The notes under the pieces were generated by a model. It saw only the letters and a program-made list of their open reading frames with translations, was not told the origin of the DNA and did not search any database. From the NCBI GenBank assembly GCA_027437055.1, contig DAIAOV010000001.1, positions 49,047 through 93,547 on the forward strand: a DNA stretch of 44,501 nt, in the 5' to 3' direction. Positions 27,773-37,190 of this stretch are shown here, piece after piece (the stretch's first letter is position 1; each line of letters starts with the position of its first letter). A program made the position numbers and the translations under genes. Source of the DNA: Legionella sp. (lineage in GTDB: Bacteria > Pseudomonadota > Gammaproteobacteria > Legionellales > Legionellaceae).

Positions 27773-27818
27773 ATTATTTACTCAATTATGATTGGTATGG
27801 GAATTATAGTGTTTAATT

Positions 27819-27835
27819 ATTAAGAAAAGATTAAG
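27819..27835 (-). promoter_or_regulatory. PmrA-type box upstream of the macro/ankyrin gene
   Basis: On the minus strand the sequence reads CTTAAT-CTTTT-CTTAAT, two identical hexamers 11 bases apart. This matches the enterobacterial PmrA half-site arrangement exactly and fits the TTAAT-type sites of Legionella PmrA, which controls many effector genes. It lies 47 bases before the start codon. Confidence 0.7.
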
Positions 27836-27889
27836 GCCACTAGCGACCAGGATCGAATATGCATAGAACAAAAATGAGAAGATCACTCA

Positions 27890-27965
27890 GGGCGTAGCCG
27901 TAACCCGGGATCGAAACCTAATTCGAGCTCGATCCCGGATTACGCTTCACTCCATCCAGGCTACA
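27890..27965. repeat. Dispersed inverted repeat, family C (copy 1)
   Basis: CGTAACCCGGGATCGA (27899-27914) pairs with TCGATCCCGGATTACG (27929-27944) with one mismatch. Flanking sequence GCTTCACTCCATCCAGGCTAC runs on the right; its complement, starting GTAGCCT, recurs at 36380. It lies between sppA and the upstream region of the effector gene. Confidence 0.75.
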
Positions 27966-27993
27966 ACAGCGGTATTTAGCTTATTTAAAGGGT

Positions 27994-28950
27994 CTATTTC
28001 AATCCTGATCTGGCGCCTAGTTTGAAAGATAATTCATCTGCCATAGCAGTGCCTAAATTTTTAGTCACTCGATCAAAAAGATTTTGCTTGTGGGTATAAT
28101 CCACCACATGATCAATCTTAATATGCTCGCGTGCTAATTGACCACTACTAGCAAAGCCATCAATTAAACCAATAGTTAGCGCTTGTTCTCCAGTCCAGAT
28201 TAATCCTGAAAACGTATCATCATCTATATGCAAACGGCTTCCACGCCCCTCTTTAACTCTATTAATAAACTGTTGGTGTACTAAATCGAGCATGACTTGG
28301 AGTTTTTGTTTTTGTGCGTCATTTGTAGGAGAAAAAGGATCTAAAAATGCTTTATTAGCCCCTGCTGTTTGTAATCTGCGAGATACACCAATTTTATTCA
28401 TAGCATCAACAAAACCAAATCCACTATAAACCACCCCTATAGAGCCAACCATACTTGCGGGACTCGCATAAACTTCATCGGTAGCTGCAGCTACGTAATA
28501 AGCTGCTGAAGCACATAAATCAACACACACAGCATAAGTTTTTATATCGGGGTGCTTCTCTTTGTAATGCTTCAGAGTGTTGTACATGTATTCTGCTTGG
28601 ACGGGGCTTCCTCCCGGACTATTGATACGAATTATTAATGCCTTTAGCTCTTTACTCTTATAAGCACTGTCTATACCTTGAGCAAAATCATCCGCATTGG
28701 CTCCCTTTGTATCAAAAATTTCGCCGTTAATATCGACTAACCCCACATGCGGTTTCAAACTTGCACCACTTTCCTCGCCACTCAATACCAATATATGGAA
28801 CACACCATAAGCAATAAGAAGCAAAAAAATAATTCGCATTAGCCAACGCCAGCGGCGCCTTCTTTTTTGTTCCTTGATGTAATCAATAATGATCTTATTT
28901 AACAAGGCTTGCGAGTCCGTATTAGCATTAGCAGATGTTTCGTTATTCAT
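27994..28950 (-). CDS. sppA: Signal peptide peptidase SppA, short form (S49 family)
   Basis: An inner-membrane serine protease that degrades cleaved signal peptides. The 318-residue product has a basic cytoplasmic N-terminus (KEQKRRRRWRWLMR), one membrane anchor (about 38-57) and a periplasmic S49 domain. The oxyanion region is IIRINSPGGSPVQAE (107-120). The nucleophile serine is in VDLCASAAYYVAA (serine 148), followed by GSIGVVYSGFGF. The general-base lysine is in TAGANKAFLDPFSP (lysine 200). The length is that of the single-domain SppA of Gram-positives and many proteobacteria, not of the double-size E. coli enzyme. It is divergent from clpB. Confidence 0.9.
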   Translation of the reverse strand: MNNETSANANTDSQALLNKIIIDYIKEQKRRRRWRWLMRIIFLLLIAYGVFHILVLSGEESGASLKPHVGLVDINGEIFDTKGANADDFAQGIDSAYKSKELKALIIRINSPGGSPVQAEYMYNTLKHYKEKHPDIKTYAVCVDLCASAAYYVAAATDEVYASPASMVGSIGVVYSGFGFVDAMNKIGVSRRLQTAGANKAFLDPFSPTNDAQKQKLQVMLDLVHQQFINRVKEGRGSRLHIDDDTFSGLIWTGEQALTIGLIDGFASSGQLAREHIKIDHVVDYTHKQNLFDRVTKNLGTAMADELSFKLGARSGLK

Positions 28951-28958
28951 AATGATGA

Positions 28959-28986
28959 CTTGAAATATAAAAATTAATCCTCATTT
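28959..28986 (+). promoter_or_regulatory. Sigma-32 heat-shock promoter of clpB
   Basis: -35 CTTGAAA (28959-28965), a 13-base spacer, then -10 CCTCATTT (28979-28986). This matches the RpoH consensus CTTGAAA-N11-16-CCCCATNT with one difference. It lies 55 bases before the clpB ATG. Confidence 0.8.
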
Positions 28987-29041
28987 TACGGTAGTAGGAC
29001 AAAAATTAATACCCTAATCAAATTATTAATAAGGCCAAGCT

Positions 29042-31618
29042 ATGAGAATGGATAAATTAACATCAAAATTTCAAATGGCACTTGCTGATGCCCAATCATT
29101 AGCCCTAGGTAGAGACAATGGATTTATAGAGCCTGAGCACTTAATGAAAGCTTTATTAGATCAACAAGGAGGTAGCAGCAGGCCTCTACTAAGCAAGGCG
29201 GGGGTTAATATTCCCTTATTAAGAACCCTAATCGATCAATCCTTAGAGAAACTACCTAAAGTCTCAGGCACTGGCGGTGACATTCACGTTTCTAATGCTC
29301 TTAACCGATTATTAAACCTTACTGATAAGCTGTCTCAACAAAGAAAAGATAATTTTATTTCTAGCGAATTATTCGTTCTAGCGGCTATTAGCGAGGATAG
29401 TTCTTTAGCAAGGTTATTAAAACAAGCTGGCGGGGATGCCAAAGCTATAGAAAAAGCGATTGATGAATTAAGAGGCGGAGAAACAGTTAACGATCCTAAT
29501 GCAGAAGAACAAAGACAAGCGTTAGAAAAATATACTTTAGATTTAACTGAACGCGCCGAACAAGGCAAATTAGATCCTGTTATTGGCCGTGACGATGAAA
29601 TTCGCCGTACTATTCAGGTCTTACAAAGACGCACAAAGAATAATCCTGTACTAATTGGCGAACCAGGAGTCGGTAAAACAGCTATTGTCGAAGGATTAGC
29701 ACAAAGAATTATTAATGGTGAAGTACCTGAAGGATTGAAAAACAAACGTTTACTTGCCTTGGATATGGGAGCTCTTATTGCAGGAGCTAAATTTCGGGGC
29801 GAATTTGAAGAACGACTAAAAGCAGTCCTTAATGATTTAGCAAAGCAAGAAGGACAAATTATTTTATTTATTGACGAAATTCATACTATGGTTGGCGCTG
29901 GTAAAGCAGAGGGTGCGATGGATGCCGGAAATATGCTTAAACCCGCTCTAGCTCGTGGTGAATTACACTGTATTGGCGCAACTACCTTAGATGAATATCG
30001 ACAATATATTGAAAAAGATGCTGCTCTTGAACGACGCTTCCAAAAAGTACTCGTTGAGGAACCAAGTGTTGAAGACACCATTGCTATCTTGCGTGGTTTA
30101 AAAGAACGTTATGAAGTGCATCATGGGGTAGAAATCACTGATCCTGCTATCGTAGCAGCGGCTACTTTGTCTCATCGTTATATCAGTGACCGACAATTAC
30201 CAGATAAGGCCATTGATTTAATAGACGAAGCAGGCAGTTTAATCCGTATGGAAATTGACTCCAAGCCTGAAAGCATGGATAAACTGGAACGACGCTTAAT
30301 TCAATTAAAAATTGAACGAGAGGCACTAAAAAAAGAAAGCGATGAAGCATCTAAAAAACGACTAGTTGATTTACAGCATGCCATCGATGAGTTGGAACAG
30401 AATTACTCTGATCTGGAAGAAATATGGAAAGCTGAAAAAGCAACCATGCAAGGATCCACACAAATTAAAGAAGCTCTAGAACAAGCGAAACAAGAAATGG
30501 AAACAGCAAGAAGAGCTGGTGATTTAAGTCGCATGTCAGAATTGCAATACGGTCGCATTCCAGAACTTGAGAAAAGATTAGCACAGGTATCTTCAGCGGA
30601 TGCTATAGAAAATAAGCTGGTTCGTAATAAAGTAACCGAAGATGAAGTTGCAGAAATAGTATCTAAATGGACTGGAATCCCTGTATCTAAAATGATGGAG
30701 GGAGAAAAAGAAAAGCTGCTTAAGATGGAAGAAGCGCTACATAACCGCCTCGTTGGGCAAAACGAAGCAGTTGACGCTGTTTCTAATGCCATCAGACGTT
30801 CTAGGGCTGGTTTATCAGATCCTAACCGTCCTATTGGCTCGTTTCTTTTCCTTGGCCCTACTGGAGTAGGTAAAACGGAATTATGTAAAGCTTTAGCCGC
30901 CTTCCTCTTTGATACTGAAGAAGCCATGATCCGTATAGATATGTCTGAGTTTATGGAGAAACATTCTGTTGCTCGTTTAATTGGTGCTCCTCCTGGCTAT
31001 GTTGGCTATGAAGAAGGGGGTTATCTCACTGAAGCAGTGAGACGAAGACCCTATTCTGTTATCTTGTTGGATGAGGTAGAGAAAGCTCACAGTGATGTAT
31101 TTAATATTCTTCTCCAAGTAATGGACGATGGGCGTTTAACTGATGGTCAAGGGAGAACAGTAGATTTTCGTAATACAGTTATAGTGATGACCTCTAATCT
31201 AGGTTCTCAATTAATCCAAGAAATGGGCAGCAAATTGAACTATGATCAGATCAAAGAAGCAGTGATGGAATTAGTGAGTCAGCACTTTAGACCTGAATTT
31301 ATCAACCGCGTAGACGAATCGGTAGTATTCCATCCGTTGGCAAAAGAACAAATTGCTAAAATTGCTGCAATACAAATTGGTTATCTGCACCACCGGTTAA
31401 AACAACAGGACATTCATTTGAATGTAACGAAAGAAGCATTGGATTATCTGGCTGAAGCTGGGTTTGACCCAGTTTACGGTGCAAGGCCATTAAAACGTAC
31501 TATTCAACAAAAACTTGAGAATCCATTGGCACAATCTTTGTTAACTGGACAATTTAAATCTGGTGAATCTATTGATGTTACCTATAAGGATGGGGTATTG
31601 CAATTTAGTGCTTATTAA
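29042..31618 (+). CDS. clpB: ClpB protein disaggregase
   Basis: ClpB is the hexameric AAA+ chaperone that, with DnaK, pulls proteins out of aggregates after stress. The 858 residues match E. coli ClpB nearly end to end. N-domain 1-145 ([19 protein letters not shown]); first ATPase with Walker A GEPGVGKT and Walker [17 protein letters not shown]; the M-domain coiled coil at about 400-530 ([26 protein letters not shown]); second ATPase with [14 protein letters not shown] and [11 protein letters not shown]; and the pore loops including [14 protein letters not shown] heat-shock promoter precedes it. It ends in a convergent junction filled by a family B repeat. Confidence 0.98.
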   Translation: MRMDKLTSKFQMALADAQSLALGRDNGFIEPEHLMKALLDQQGGSSRPLLSKAGVNIPLLRTLIDQSLEKLPKVSGTGGDIHVSNALNRLLNLTDKLSQQRKDNFISSELFVLAAISEDSSLARLLKQAGGDAKAIEKAIDELRGGETVNDPNAEEQRQALEKYTLDLTERAEQGKLDPVIGRDDEIRRTIQVLQRRTKNNPVLIGEPGVGKTAIVEGLAQRIINGEVPEGLKNKRLLALDMGALIAGAKFRGEFEERLKAVLNDLAKQEGQIILFIDEIHTMVGAGKAEGAMDAGNMLKPALARGELHCIGATTLDEYRQYIEKDAALERRFQKVLVEEPSVEDTIAILRGLKERYEVHHGVEITDPAIVAAATLSHRYISDRQLPDKAIDLIDEAGSLIRMEIDSKPESMDKLERRLIQLKIEREALKKESDEASKKRLVDLQHAIDELEQNYSDLEEIWKAEKATMQGSTQIKEALEQAKQEMETARRAGDLSRMSELQYGRIPELEKRLAQVSSADAIENKLVRNKVTEDEVAEIVSKWTGIPVSKMMEGEKEKLLKMEEALHNRLVGQNEAVDAVSNAIRRSRAGLSDPNRPIGSFLFLGPTGVGKTELCKALAAFLFDTEEAMIRIDMSEFMEKHSVARLIGAPPGYVGYEEGGYLTEAVRRRPYSVILLDEVEKAHSDVFNILLQVMDDGRLTDGQGRTVDFRNTVIVMTSNLGSQLIQEMGSKLNYDQIKEAVMELVSQHFRPEFINRVDESVVFHPLAKEQIAKIAAIQIGYLHHRLKQQDIHLNVTKEALDYLAEAGFDPVYGARPLKRTIQQKLENPLAQSLLTGQFKSGESIDVTYKDGVLQFSAY

Positions 31619-31634
31619 AAAATGCCCCCTATTC

Positions 31635-31722
31635 ACTACGTCCCTTGGCTTGTCCGATGGATCTAGGAATCTCACGCTGAAACTGAATCTATGGATCCCG
31701 TGGACAAGCCACGGGACGTAGG
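31635..31722. repeat. Dispersed palindromic repeat, family B (copy 2)
   Basis: CTACGTCCCTTGGCTTGTCC (left, 31636-31655) faces the complement of CCTACGTCCCGTGGCTTGTCC-type sequence (right, 31702-31722). The GGCTTGTCC core and ACGTAGG end are those of copy 1 at 21832-21912. It lies between the convergent clpB and the 783-residue gene. Confidence 0.8.
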
Positions 31723-31756
31723 TAAATATCTTAGTAAGTGTTATGAATAGGTAGGT

Positions 31757-34108
31757 TTAATGACCAAGGTGGTATTGAATTTGATATTCCTGTTCTTCGC
31801 AAAGCGTATCATTATCAATAGATGTAGATGTATTTGCCGCAGAAAAAAGAGTTTTAACCGTGTTTTGATCCGAATAAGAAAAAATTTTTTCTTTCTCTTT
31901 ACCACTAGGCTCAACCCCATTCTCGCTTCCCGCATCACTCTCCATATCTGCTTCTTTCTCACGTTTTGGAGCAAGAAGATTGTTGAGCCCTTGCAATAAT
32001 TTTGTCAACGAATCAAATGCCTCTCTGAGTTCTTCTAGTTTGCTAGTTAAAGCTGCATCTAATAATGCGCTTGAAAAAATAGACTTATCTGCTGCTCGTT
32101 TATTATAGGCTTTCAGTTCAGTAATAATTTCATCCTGACGCTTCAGCAATGCATTATAATTCTTATTCCGTTTACCTGTAATTAAAACCGTTTTTTGAAT
32201 TGAATCTTGAACATCAATTAATTCTTCCCTCAAATCAATAGCATTAAGAGTATCCAATTGATGTTGTAGTGTTCTGCTTCTAATTTGTTCTGCAATTGCA
32301 GGGAGTAAATCTATATTCTCAGCATCATCCAATTCTTTTATAATCGCCTCGAAATTTTCTTTAGCCTCTTGACGAATTCCTGTTTGAACAGAACGTGGTA
32401 ACTTGAGCATCAGTAATGCTTTGCGTTTTTCTATTAAACTTTTTAATGGCGCAATTTCAGGATCACAAAGTAGTTGATCAACAAAATCCTCACCTAAAGT
32501 TGCTTTCAATTTCACTGTGAGATCTTCTGTTAGCTGCATCAAACTAGGCTGCCCTGAAGGAGTGAACAACGCCACTGAGCTCATTTTTTCATTATTTCTG
32601 TTTACCAACTTCTTAATTTGCACCATGTGTTCCCTAGGATAAGAAGGTTGAGCTACTAAGGCTTGCAGTACTTGATTTAATTGCTTATAAAACAGAGGAT
32701 TATTAATAGTTGCATCTGCATTCCTCTCCAACACTGCATTAAATGGATGCTCAGGATCTAAAAGAATAATAGCAGCAAAAGGTAGTCCAGTATTACTATC
32801 TATATCCATTAATAATGAAGGGGCGTTTTTAATCAGAACATCAATACCGTCTATCAGGGATGACTGCTTTTCAACTTCTTGTTTAAAATAAAAATCGAGT
32901 AAAGACTTATATTTTGCTTCTTTAATTACAAAATTTTTATAATTAAATAACACTACCTTATGTTTTAGCAGAAAATCAATTAACCCAGGCTTATTGTGCA
33001 CCAAAGCATAAGGCATCAAACTGTCAGATAAAGTATGATGAAAAGCCTTCAATTGAGCAGCTTGCTCATAACACCCAGCTAGAAGTAACCGTAAAAGCAA
33101 TTTCTTTGCTTGTTCTTCACTACTCACCCGCAATAGATGCAATTCACGTACATCTTGCGCAGTAGATTGATACTTACCGTGTTCGAGGACACATTCCTCA
33201 ACAATTAACTCTCCGAAGAAAGCGGTGATAGCGCTAACCTGTTGCTCATCTTGCATGCTGTTCAATTGCTCGAAACGTGCTTTTAATGAAGCAATCACTG
33301 CATCTAATCTTGGTTTTACAGCTTTAGGTTTAGATGGATATGAGGTTGCCGCTGCTTTTTGTTTAAGAGAGGGCTCTTGTTTTCTCAATTTTGTTGTTTT
33401 TTTAGAAACCGGTGCTTGTGGAACAGTTTTCTCCGATACATCAGGTGCAACAGCCGTTAACAGAGTATTCTTAACCCTTCTATGGAAAGAAAGTAAATTA
33501 TTCCACGCTCTGTTGTCATTAGAATAGTGTTTTAACTCATCAAGTACATTTATTTGCTCCTGCATGGTAGCTAAATACGCTCCTTTATTTTTCACACAAT
33601 CTAAAGAACATGCCATTTTTTCTAATTCTTCATATTGTTTTTGATAATCCGTTATTACTGCACGCTGATTGTCTCTCAAATGCTCAACCACACCTCCAAT
33701 AAATCGCTCAGCTAACCTCTTAAATGCTTCATGTTGCTCTTGGCAGTCCACTGATTTAAATACATTTCCCTCTCGAACTATTGATAACAAAGGTTCACAA
33801 ACGTAATTGTCATGTGCATCATAGTAAACATGTAGTCTATATCTATTCCCGTGTATGTCCTTAAAATAAGCAGTATAATGATATTGGCTTTTCATATCTA
33901 ATTTGCTCAAGGGACTTTCACTGACACTGAGATGATGATCCAATAGTGTATAATCGCCAATAACAATGTCATCGGGTACAGGTAATTCAAAGAAGAAATA
34001 GTTTTTTCCTTCTTGATAGGTACGTAACGATAAATCAACTACGCCAGGAATTTTTTCTTCGTTGAGGGTGACTTTATTAATTACATTGTAAAGAGAGTTT
34101 TTGGGCAT
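31757..34108 (-). CDS. Large coiled-coil protein, effector candidate
   Basis: A 783-residue protein that I do not recognise. The N-terminal 120 residues look globular and beta-rich (YHYTAYFKDIHGNRYRLHVYY). A helical stretch with cysteines (about 140-215) is followed by a lysine/alanine/proline-rich linker (about 225-265). A helical, ankyrin-like part (about 320-430: AKKLLLRLLLAGCYEQAAQL, LMPYALVHNKPGLIDFLL) comes next, then long heptad-like helices (550-715). The tail is acidic and serine-rich with a glutamate pair near the end (about 725-783). No signal peptide or membrane segment is seen. Size, modular make-up and tail resemble Dot/Icm effectors. No clear Shine-Dalgarno precedes the ATG. 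It is convergent with clpB. Confidence 0.7.
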   Translation of the reverse strand: MPKNSLYNVINKVTLNEEKIPGVVDLSLRTYQEGKNYFFFELPVPDDIVIGDYTLLDHHLSVSESPLSKLDMKSQYHYTAYFKDIHGNRYRLHVYYDAHDNYVCEPLLSIVREGNVFKSVDCQEQHEAFKRLAERFIGGVVEHLRDNQRAVITDYQKQYEELEKMACSLDCVKNKGAYLATMQEQINVLDELKHYSNDNRAWNNLLSFHRRVKNTLLTAVAPDVSEKTVPQAPVSKKTTKLRKQEPSLKQKAAATSYPSKPKAVKPRLDAVIASLKARFEQLNSMQDEQQVSAITAFFGELIVEECVLEHGKYQSTAQDVRELHLLRVSSEEQAKKLLLRLLLAGCYEQAAQLKAFHHTLSDSLMPYALVHNKPGLIDFLLKHKVVLFNYKNFVIKEAKYKSLLDFYFKQEVEKQSSLIDGIDVLIKNAPSLLMDIDSNTGLPFAAIILLDPEHPFNAVLERNADATINNPLFYKQLNQVLQALVAQPSYPREHMVQIKKLVNRNNEKMSSVALFTPSGQPSLMQLTEDLTVKLKATLGEDFVDQLLCDPEIAPLKSLIEKRKALLMLKLPRSVQTGIRQEAKENFEAIIKELDDAENIDLLPAIAEQIRSRTLQHQLDTLNAIDLREELIDVQDSIQKTVLITGKRNKNYNALLKRQDEIITELKAYNKRAADKSIFSSALLDAALTSKLEELREAFDSLTKLLQGLNNLLAPKREKEADMESDAGSENGVEPSGKEKEKIFSYSDQNTVKTLFSAANTSTSIDNDTLCEEQEYQIQYHLGH

Positions 34109-34194
34109 AATGGACCGAAAAAAACCAGAATCTCAAAATAATACTCTAAATCCAACAAGCAGTAAATAATTAAATTAATATGGGAATTTGCATT

Positions 34195-35379
34195 TCATTT
34201 TTTCCAAAAAAATAAAGCAAAACAAGCAAGAAAACTGAATACAGCACCCAAATAAAATGTAAAGGAGGAGCCTACTTTTTCCCATACAAAGCCAGCAATA
34301 ATACTTGCGAACAGCATAGCAATTCCACTTAATAAGTTAAAAAAGCCATAAGCAGTTCCTCGCAAGTGAATAGGAGAAGTATCGGCAACCATGGCTGCAA
34401 GTAGTCCTTGCGTTAACCCCATATGCAATCCCCAAAAGCAAATTCCAGTCAACACATAACTCCAATGGCTACTAGCTGCCAATATCAAATCGGCAATGCA
34501 TAATGCGAGCAATCCGATAATCAATAAATGAGCATGACTCATCTGATCAGCCAATTTACCAAAAGGATAAGCAGATAAGGAATAAACAACATTCATCGCT
34601 ACCAAAAATATGGGTACTACTGCTATATTAACACCACCTTGCATGGCACGAAGCACTAAAAAAGCCTCACTAAATCGAGCTAAAGTAATCATCGCTCCTA
34701 TCGCACAGACCCACCAATAAGATATAGATAAAAGTCTAAGATTGTGTTGGGACAATGGATTTAAAAATTTATAATGGGAAGTTGTTTGCGGTTCTTTAAC
34801 TCCTAGGACTATTAATAGCACTGCAATTAGGGCAGGAATCATAGCTAACGCAAACACCACTCTAAAATGATCAGCAAAAAGCAGCATAAAACAAAAAGCA
34901 AGCAAAGGTCCTAAAACAGCCCCCATAGTATCAAGAGATTGCCTTAGTCCAAAAGAGGCCCCTCGTAGGCCGTCAGGAGCCAAATCGGCAACCAATGCGT
35001 CACGAGGAGCCCCACGAATCCCCTTTCCTAACCTATCAGTAATGCGAGCAATAAATACCCATGTAACTGAAGAAGTGAGCGCAAATAAAGGTTTGGTGAG
35101 TGCACTTAAACCATATCCCAAAAGCACGATATCTTTTCTTTTACCTAAATAATCACTTAGAACGCCGGAAAAGATCTTGATAATTAACGCAGCGGCCTCT
35201 GCAACCCCCTCAATAATACCTATGGTGAGAGTACTTGCTCCTAAAGCAGTCACTAAAAACATAGGTAAAAGACTATGAATCATCTCCGAAGAGACATCCA
35301 TTAATAAACTGACAAAACCTAAAACCCAAATACCTGCTGGTATTTGGGATAAAACACCCAGGGTACGTCGTTTTAACAT
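34195..35379 (-). CDS. Major facilitator superfamily transporter
   Basis: A 394-residue inner-membrane carrier with about 12 hydrophobic segments. The loop between segments 2 and 3 reads GVLSDYLGKRKDIVLLGY (the MFS motif A type, G-x-L-[SA]-D-x-x-G-x-[RK]), and ITDRLGKGIRGAPRDALVAD follows segment 4. The second half has FGKLADQMSHAHLLIIG as the corresponding 8-9 loop. Substrate cannot be told; efflux of small molecules is one possibility. It stands between the coiled-coil effector candidate and the divergent outer-membrane protein gene. The longest frame from ATG at 35379 is used. Confidence 0.88.
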   Translation of the reverse strand: MLKRRTLGVLSQIPAGIWVLGFVSLLMDVSSEMIHSLLPMFLVTALGASTLTIGIIEGVAEAAALIIKIFSGVLSDYLGKRKDIVLLGYGLSALTKPLFALTSSVTWVFIARITDRLGKGIRGAPRDALVADLAPDGLRGASFGLRQSLDTMGAVLGPLLAFCFMLLFADHFRVVFALAMIPALIAVLLIVLGVKEPQTTSHYKFLNPLSQHNLRLLSISYWWVCAIGAMITLARFSEAFLVLRAMQGGVNIAVVPIFLVAMNVVYSLSAYPFGKLADQMSHAHLLIIGLLALCIADLILAASSHWSYVLTGICFWGLHMGLTQGLLAAMVADTSPIHLRGTAYGFFNLLSGIAMLFASIIAGFVWEKVGSSFTFYLGAVFSFLACFALFFWKK

Positions 35380-35465
35380 AATTCAATCCATTGATTTGTA
35401 TTATTCCACCAACCTTTATGTCGCCATCAGGCTGCCCAATGTTCTCTAAAGTGCGAAAAAATCAT

Positions 35466-35471
35466 TATAAT
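35466..35471 (+). promoter_or_regulatory. -10 element before the outer-membrane protein gene
   Basis: TATAAT on the plus strand with a weak -35 (TTCTCT, 18 bases upstream). It would give a leader of about 140 bases. Confidence 0.35.
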
Positions 35472-35614
35472 AGAACACTCTAAAATTATAACGATATTGC
35501 TCATCAGATCATTTTTGTTGTATTTTTTTACTAATAATTTTGCTGGCAATTATCAATCAACTGATTTAAATTATCGATGTTTTAACAATAACAATAAATG
35601 GAATGATTTACTAA

Positions 35615-36337
35615 ATGATGAACAAAATAACTCTGATTTCTCTAATCTCTGCTCTATCCTGTGGTTCTCTTGCCCATGCTGGTAGTATGGGAGGAGAAAT
35701 AACTAACTCTGGATTTCTAGCTATTGAAGGTGGTTATGCTGTAAACTCAATTAAAAACTATGATTTTGCTATTATTGGAGACAATACGGCAATAACTTCT
35801 ATCAAGAGCAATCAAAACTATGTTGGCCGTATTGGTGCTGGTATGTTGTTCATGATGGATGAGCAATTTGGTATCACGAGTGAGCTTGGTTGGGGATACT
35901 ATGGCAAGACAACTCTTAAGCCAGCTACTGGTATATTTGATGACATAACTATTAAATATACTATATCTGGCTTTGATGCTCTTATTGGTATTGCTTACAT
36001 CCAGCCAAGTTTCAGCCTTTCATTAAAAGCTGGAGCATTGATTCAAAACATGCAGAAACAAACTAATGCTATTGTCAATGATATGTTGCTTTTTCCTGAT
36101 GTCTTTAGTTTCAATTCAAAAAGTGTTCAAACTGCCGCATTACCTGAAATAAAACTAGGGGCCTCTTACAATATTGATAGTAATTGGTCAATCACTGGTG
36201 CTTATGTTTTTGCAGCTGGCTCAACTCCGAGACTTAGTGGAACTTTTAACGTGAATACCCTTAATGCGACTCTTATCAGCAACACACAAAACACTACTTT
36301 AAATGTTGGATTATTAGGGATTCAATATACCTGCTAA
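35615..36337 (+). CDS. Outer-membrane beta-barrel protein
   Basis: A 240-residue secreted protein. It has a signal peptide MMNKITLISLISALSCGSLAHA with likely cleavage after AHA (about residue 22). The rest has alternating hydrophobic strands (FLAIEGGYAV, YVGRIGAGMLFMM, FGITSELGWGYYG, ISGFDALIGIAYI, FSLSLKAGALIQ, LPEIKLGASYNI, WSITGAYVFAAG, TLNVGLLGIQYTC), consistent with an eight-stranded OmpA/OmpW-like barrel with an aromatic residue near the C-terminus (IQYTC). Such small barrels are common as paralogues in Legionella. It is divergent from the MFS gene. No strong Shine-Dalgarno lies before ATG 35615. Confidence 0.83.
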   Translation: MMNKITLISLISALSCGSLAHAGSMGGEITNSGFLAIEGGYAVNSIKNYDFAIIGDNTAITSIKSNQNYVGRIGAGMLFMMDEQFGITSELGWGYYGKTTLKPATGIFDDITIKYTISGFDALIGIAYIQPSFSLSLKAGALIQNMQKQTNAIVNDMLLFPDVFSFNSKSVQTAALPEIKLGASYNIDSNWSITGAYVFAAGSTPRLSGTFNVNTLNATLISNTQNTTLNVGLLGIQYTC

Positions 36338-36357
36338 TAGGTCTTATTTTGATAAAT

Positions 36358-36543
36358 AGTATCAACTTAAGAAGACAGTGTAGCCTAGATAGAGCGAAGC
36401 GTAATCCGGGATCGATCTCGAATCAGGTGGTGTGGTCTAATAGATTTGACCACATCAATCTAATCATTGTTGGGTTACGCTGCGCTAACCCAACCTACAT
36501 TTCTTTTTCGACAGGGAATAAAACGCGTAAGTTGGCGCCATTG
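36358..36543. repeat. Composite repeat: family A ends with nested family C and hairpin D
   Basis: The left end ATCAACTTAAG (36361-36371) and right end TAAGTTGGCGCCATTG (36528-36543) match the termini of the family A element. Inside are a partial family C copy (GTAGCCTAGATAGAGCGAAG, then GTAATCCGGGATCGATCTCG; 36380-36427) and a hairpin GTTGGGTTA..TAACCCAAC (36469-36494) like the one at 3174. It fills the gap between convergent genes. Confidence 0.7.
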
Positions 36544-36562
36544 ATCGTCCCCTGATAATAAA

Positions 36563-36880
36563 TTAATAATTAGTGGTCCCTGTGCCATTGCCAGAACCAG
36601 TGCTATTAACACCTCCCATGCCATTGGCAGTACCCGTTCCATTACCTGAGGCATTACTATTCACCCCCCCCATACCATTAGCAGTGCCTGATCCATTACC
36701 AGAACCAGTGCTATTAACACCTCCCATGCCATTGGCAGTACCCGTTCCATTGCCAGAAGCGGTGCTATTATTATCTGCTAATTGATAGAGTGTATTATTA
36801 GTTATTTCTGTATCTACAGAATAGGCATTAATACAAGGTAAAATAAATAAAGCTAATAAAGCCATAATTGTGTTCTTCAT
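36563..36880 (-). CDS. Secreted Gly/Asn/Thr-rich protein with 18-residue tandem repeats
   Basis: A 105-residue protein with a signal peptide (MKNTIMALLALFILPCINAYS) and a short linker, then near-identical 18-residue repeats of the type NSTGSGNGTGTANGMGGV: three full copies and a shortened fourth ending GTTNY. The DNA repeat is 54 bases. AAGGAGG stands five to six bases before the start, a very strong ribosome site. One repeat carries a run of eight G in the coding strand (36664-36671), a slippage-prone site. Function is unknown; an extracellular or periplasmic low-complexity protein is likely. It is not collagen-like, because the Gly-X-Y register is absent. Confidence 0.75.
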   Translation of the reverse strand: MKNTIMALLALFILPCINAYSVDTEITNNTLYQLADNNSTASGNGTGTANGMGGVNSTGSGNGSGTANGMGGVNSNASGNGTGTANGMGGVNSTGSGNGTGTTNY

Positions 36881-37190
36881 GATGGCCTCCTTTCTCTATA
36901 AGATTTACTAAAACTAGGGTCGTTGCAATTAACTCAGGCTCCCCATTTAAAGGAGCTGAGCACATACTTAAGAAATACAAATATTTATAGGCCCTAATAT
37001 AGGAATAGGACAATAATGAAAAAATGCAAATACCTATATACAAAAACTACTAACTTATGACTCATCAACTTTAATCATTTTCGAATTACTGGCGAAAACC
37101 AGCATCCATCAATCTTTTAAAATCAAATGGATACAGACCTTCACCGGTAATTCACCTAAAATCAATTGATGAAAATAGTCAAAGTCAACA
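36881..37190. other. Leader of the repetitive-protein gene and gap to def
   Basis: No gene seen. A hairpin CTCAGGCTCC (36933-36942) with GGAGCTGAG (36952-36960), with one bulge, stands about 55 to 80 bases upstream of the repetitive-protein start and could be a leader structure. The remainder is AT-rich without clear promoter or terminator. Confidence 0.45.

Noticed and set aside
30403..30927. 174-codon frame on the minus strand
   Set aside because: It is a shadow of clpB, which is unmistakable on the plus strand.
34109..34194. CpxR-like GTAAA-N5-GTAAA site upstream of the 783-residue gene
   Set aside because: Only one half-site (GTAAA) is good; the second reads AAATT. In such AT-rich DNA this is expected by chance.
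36563..36785. A proline-rich 70-codon frame on the plus strand
   Set aside because: It is the antisense of the 18-residue repeat gene, which has a signal peptide and a very strong ribosome site on the minus strand.
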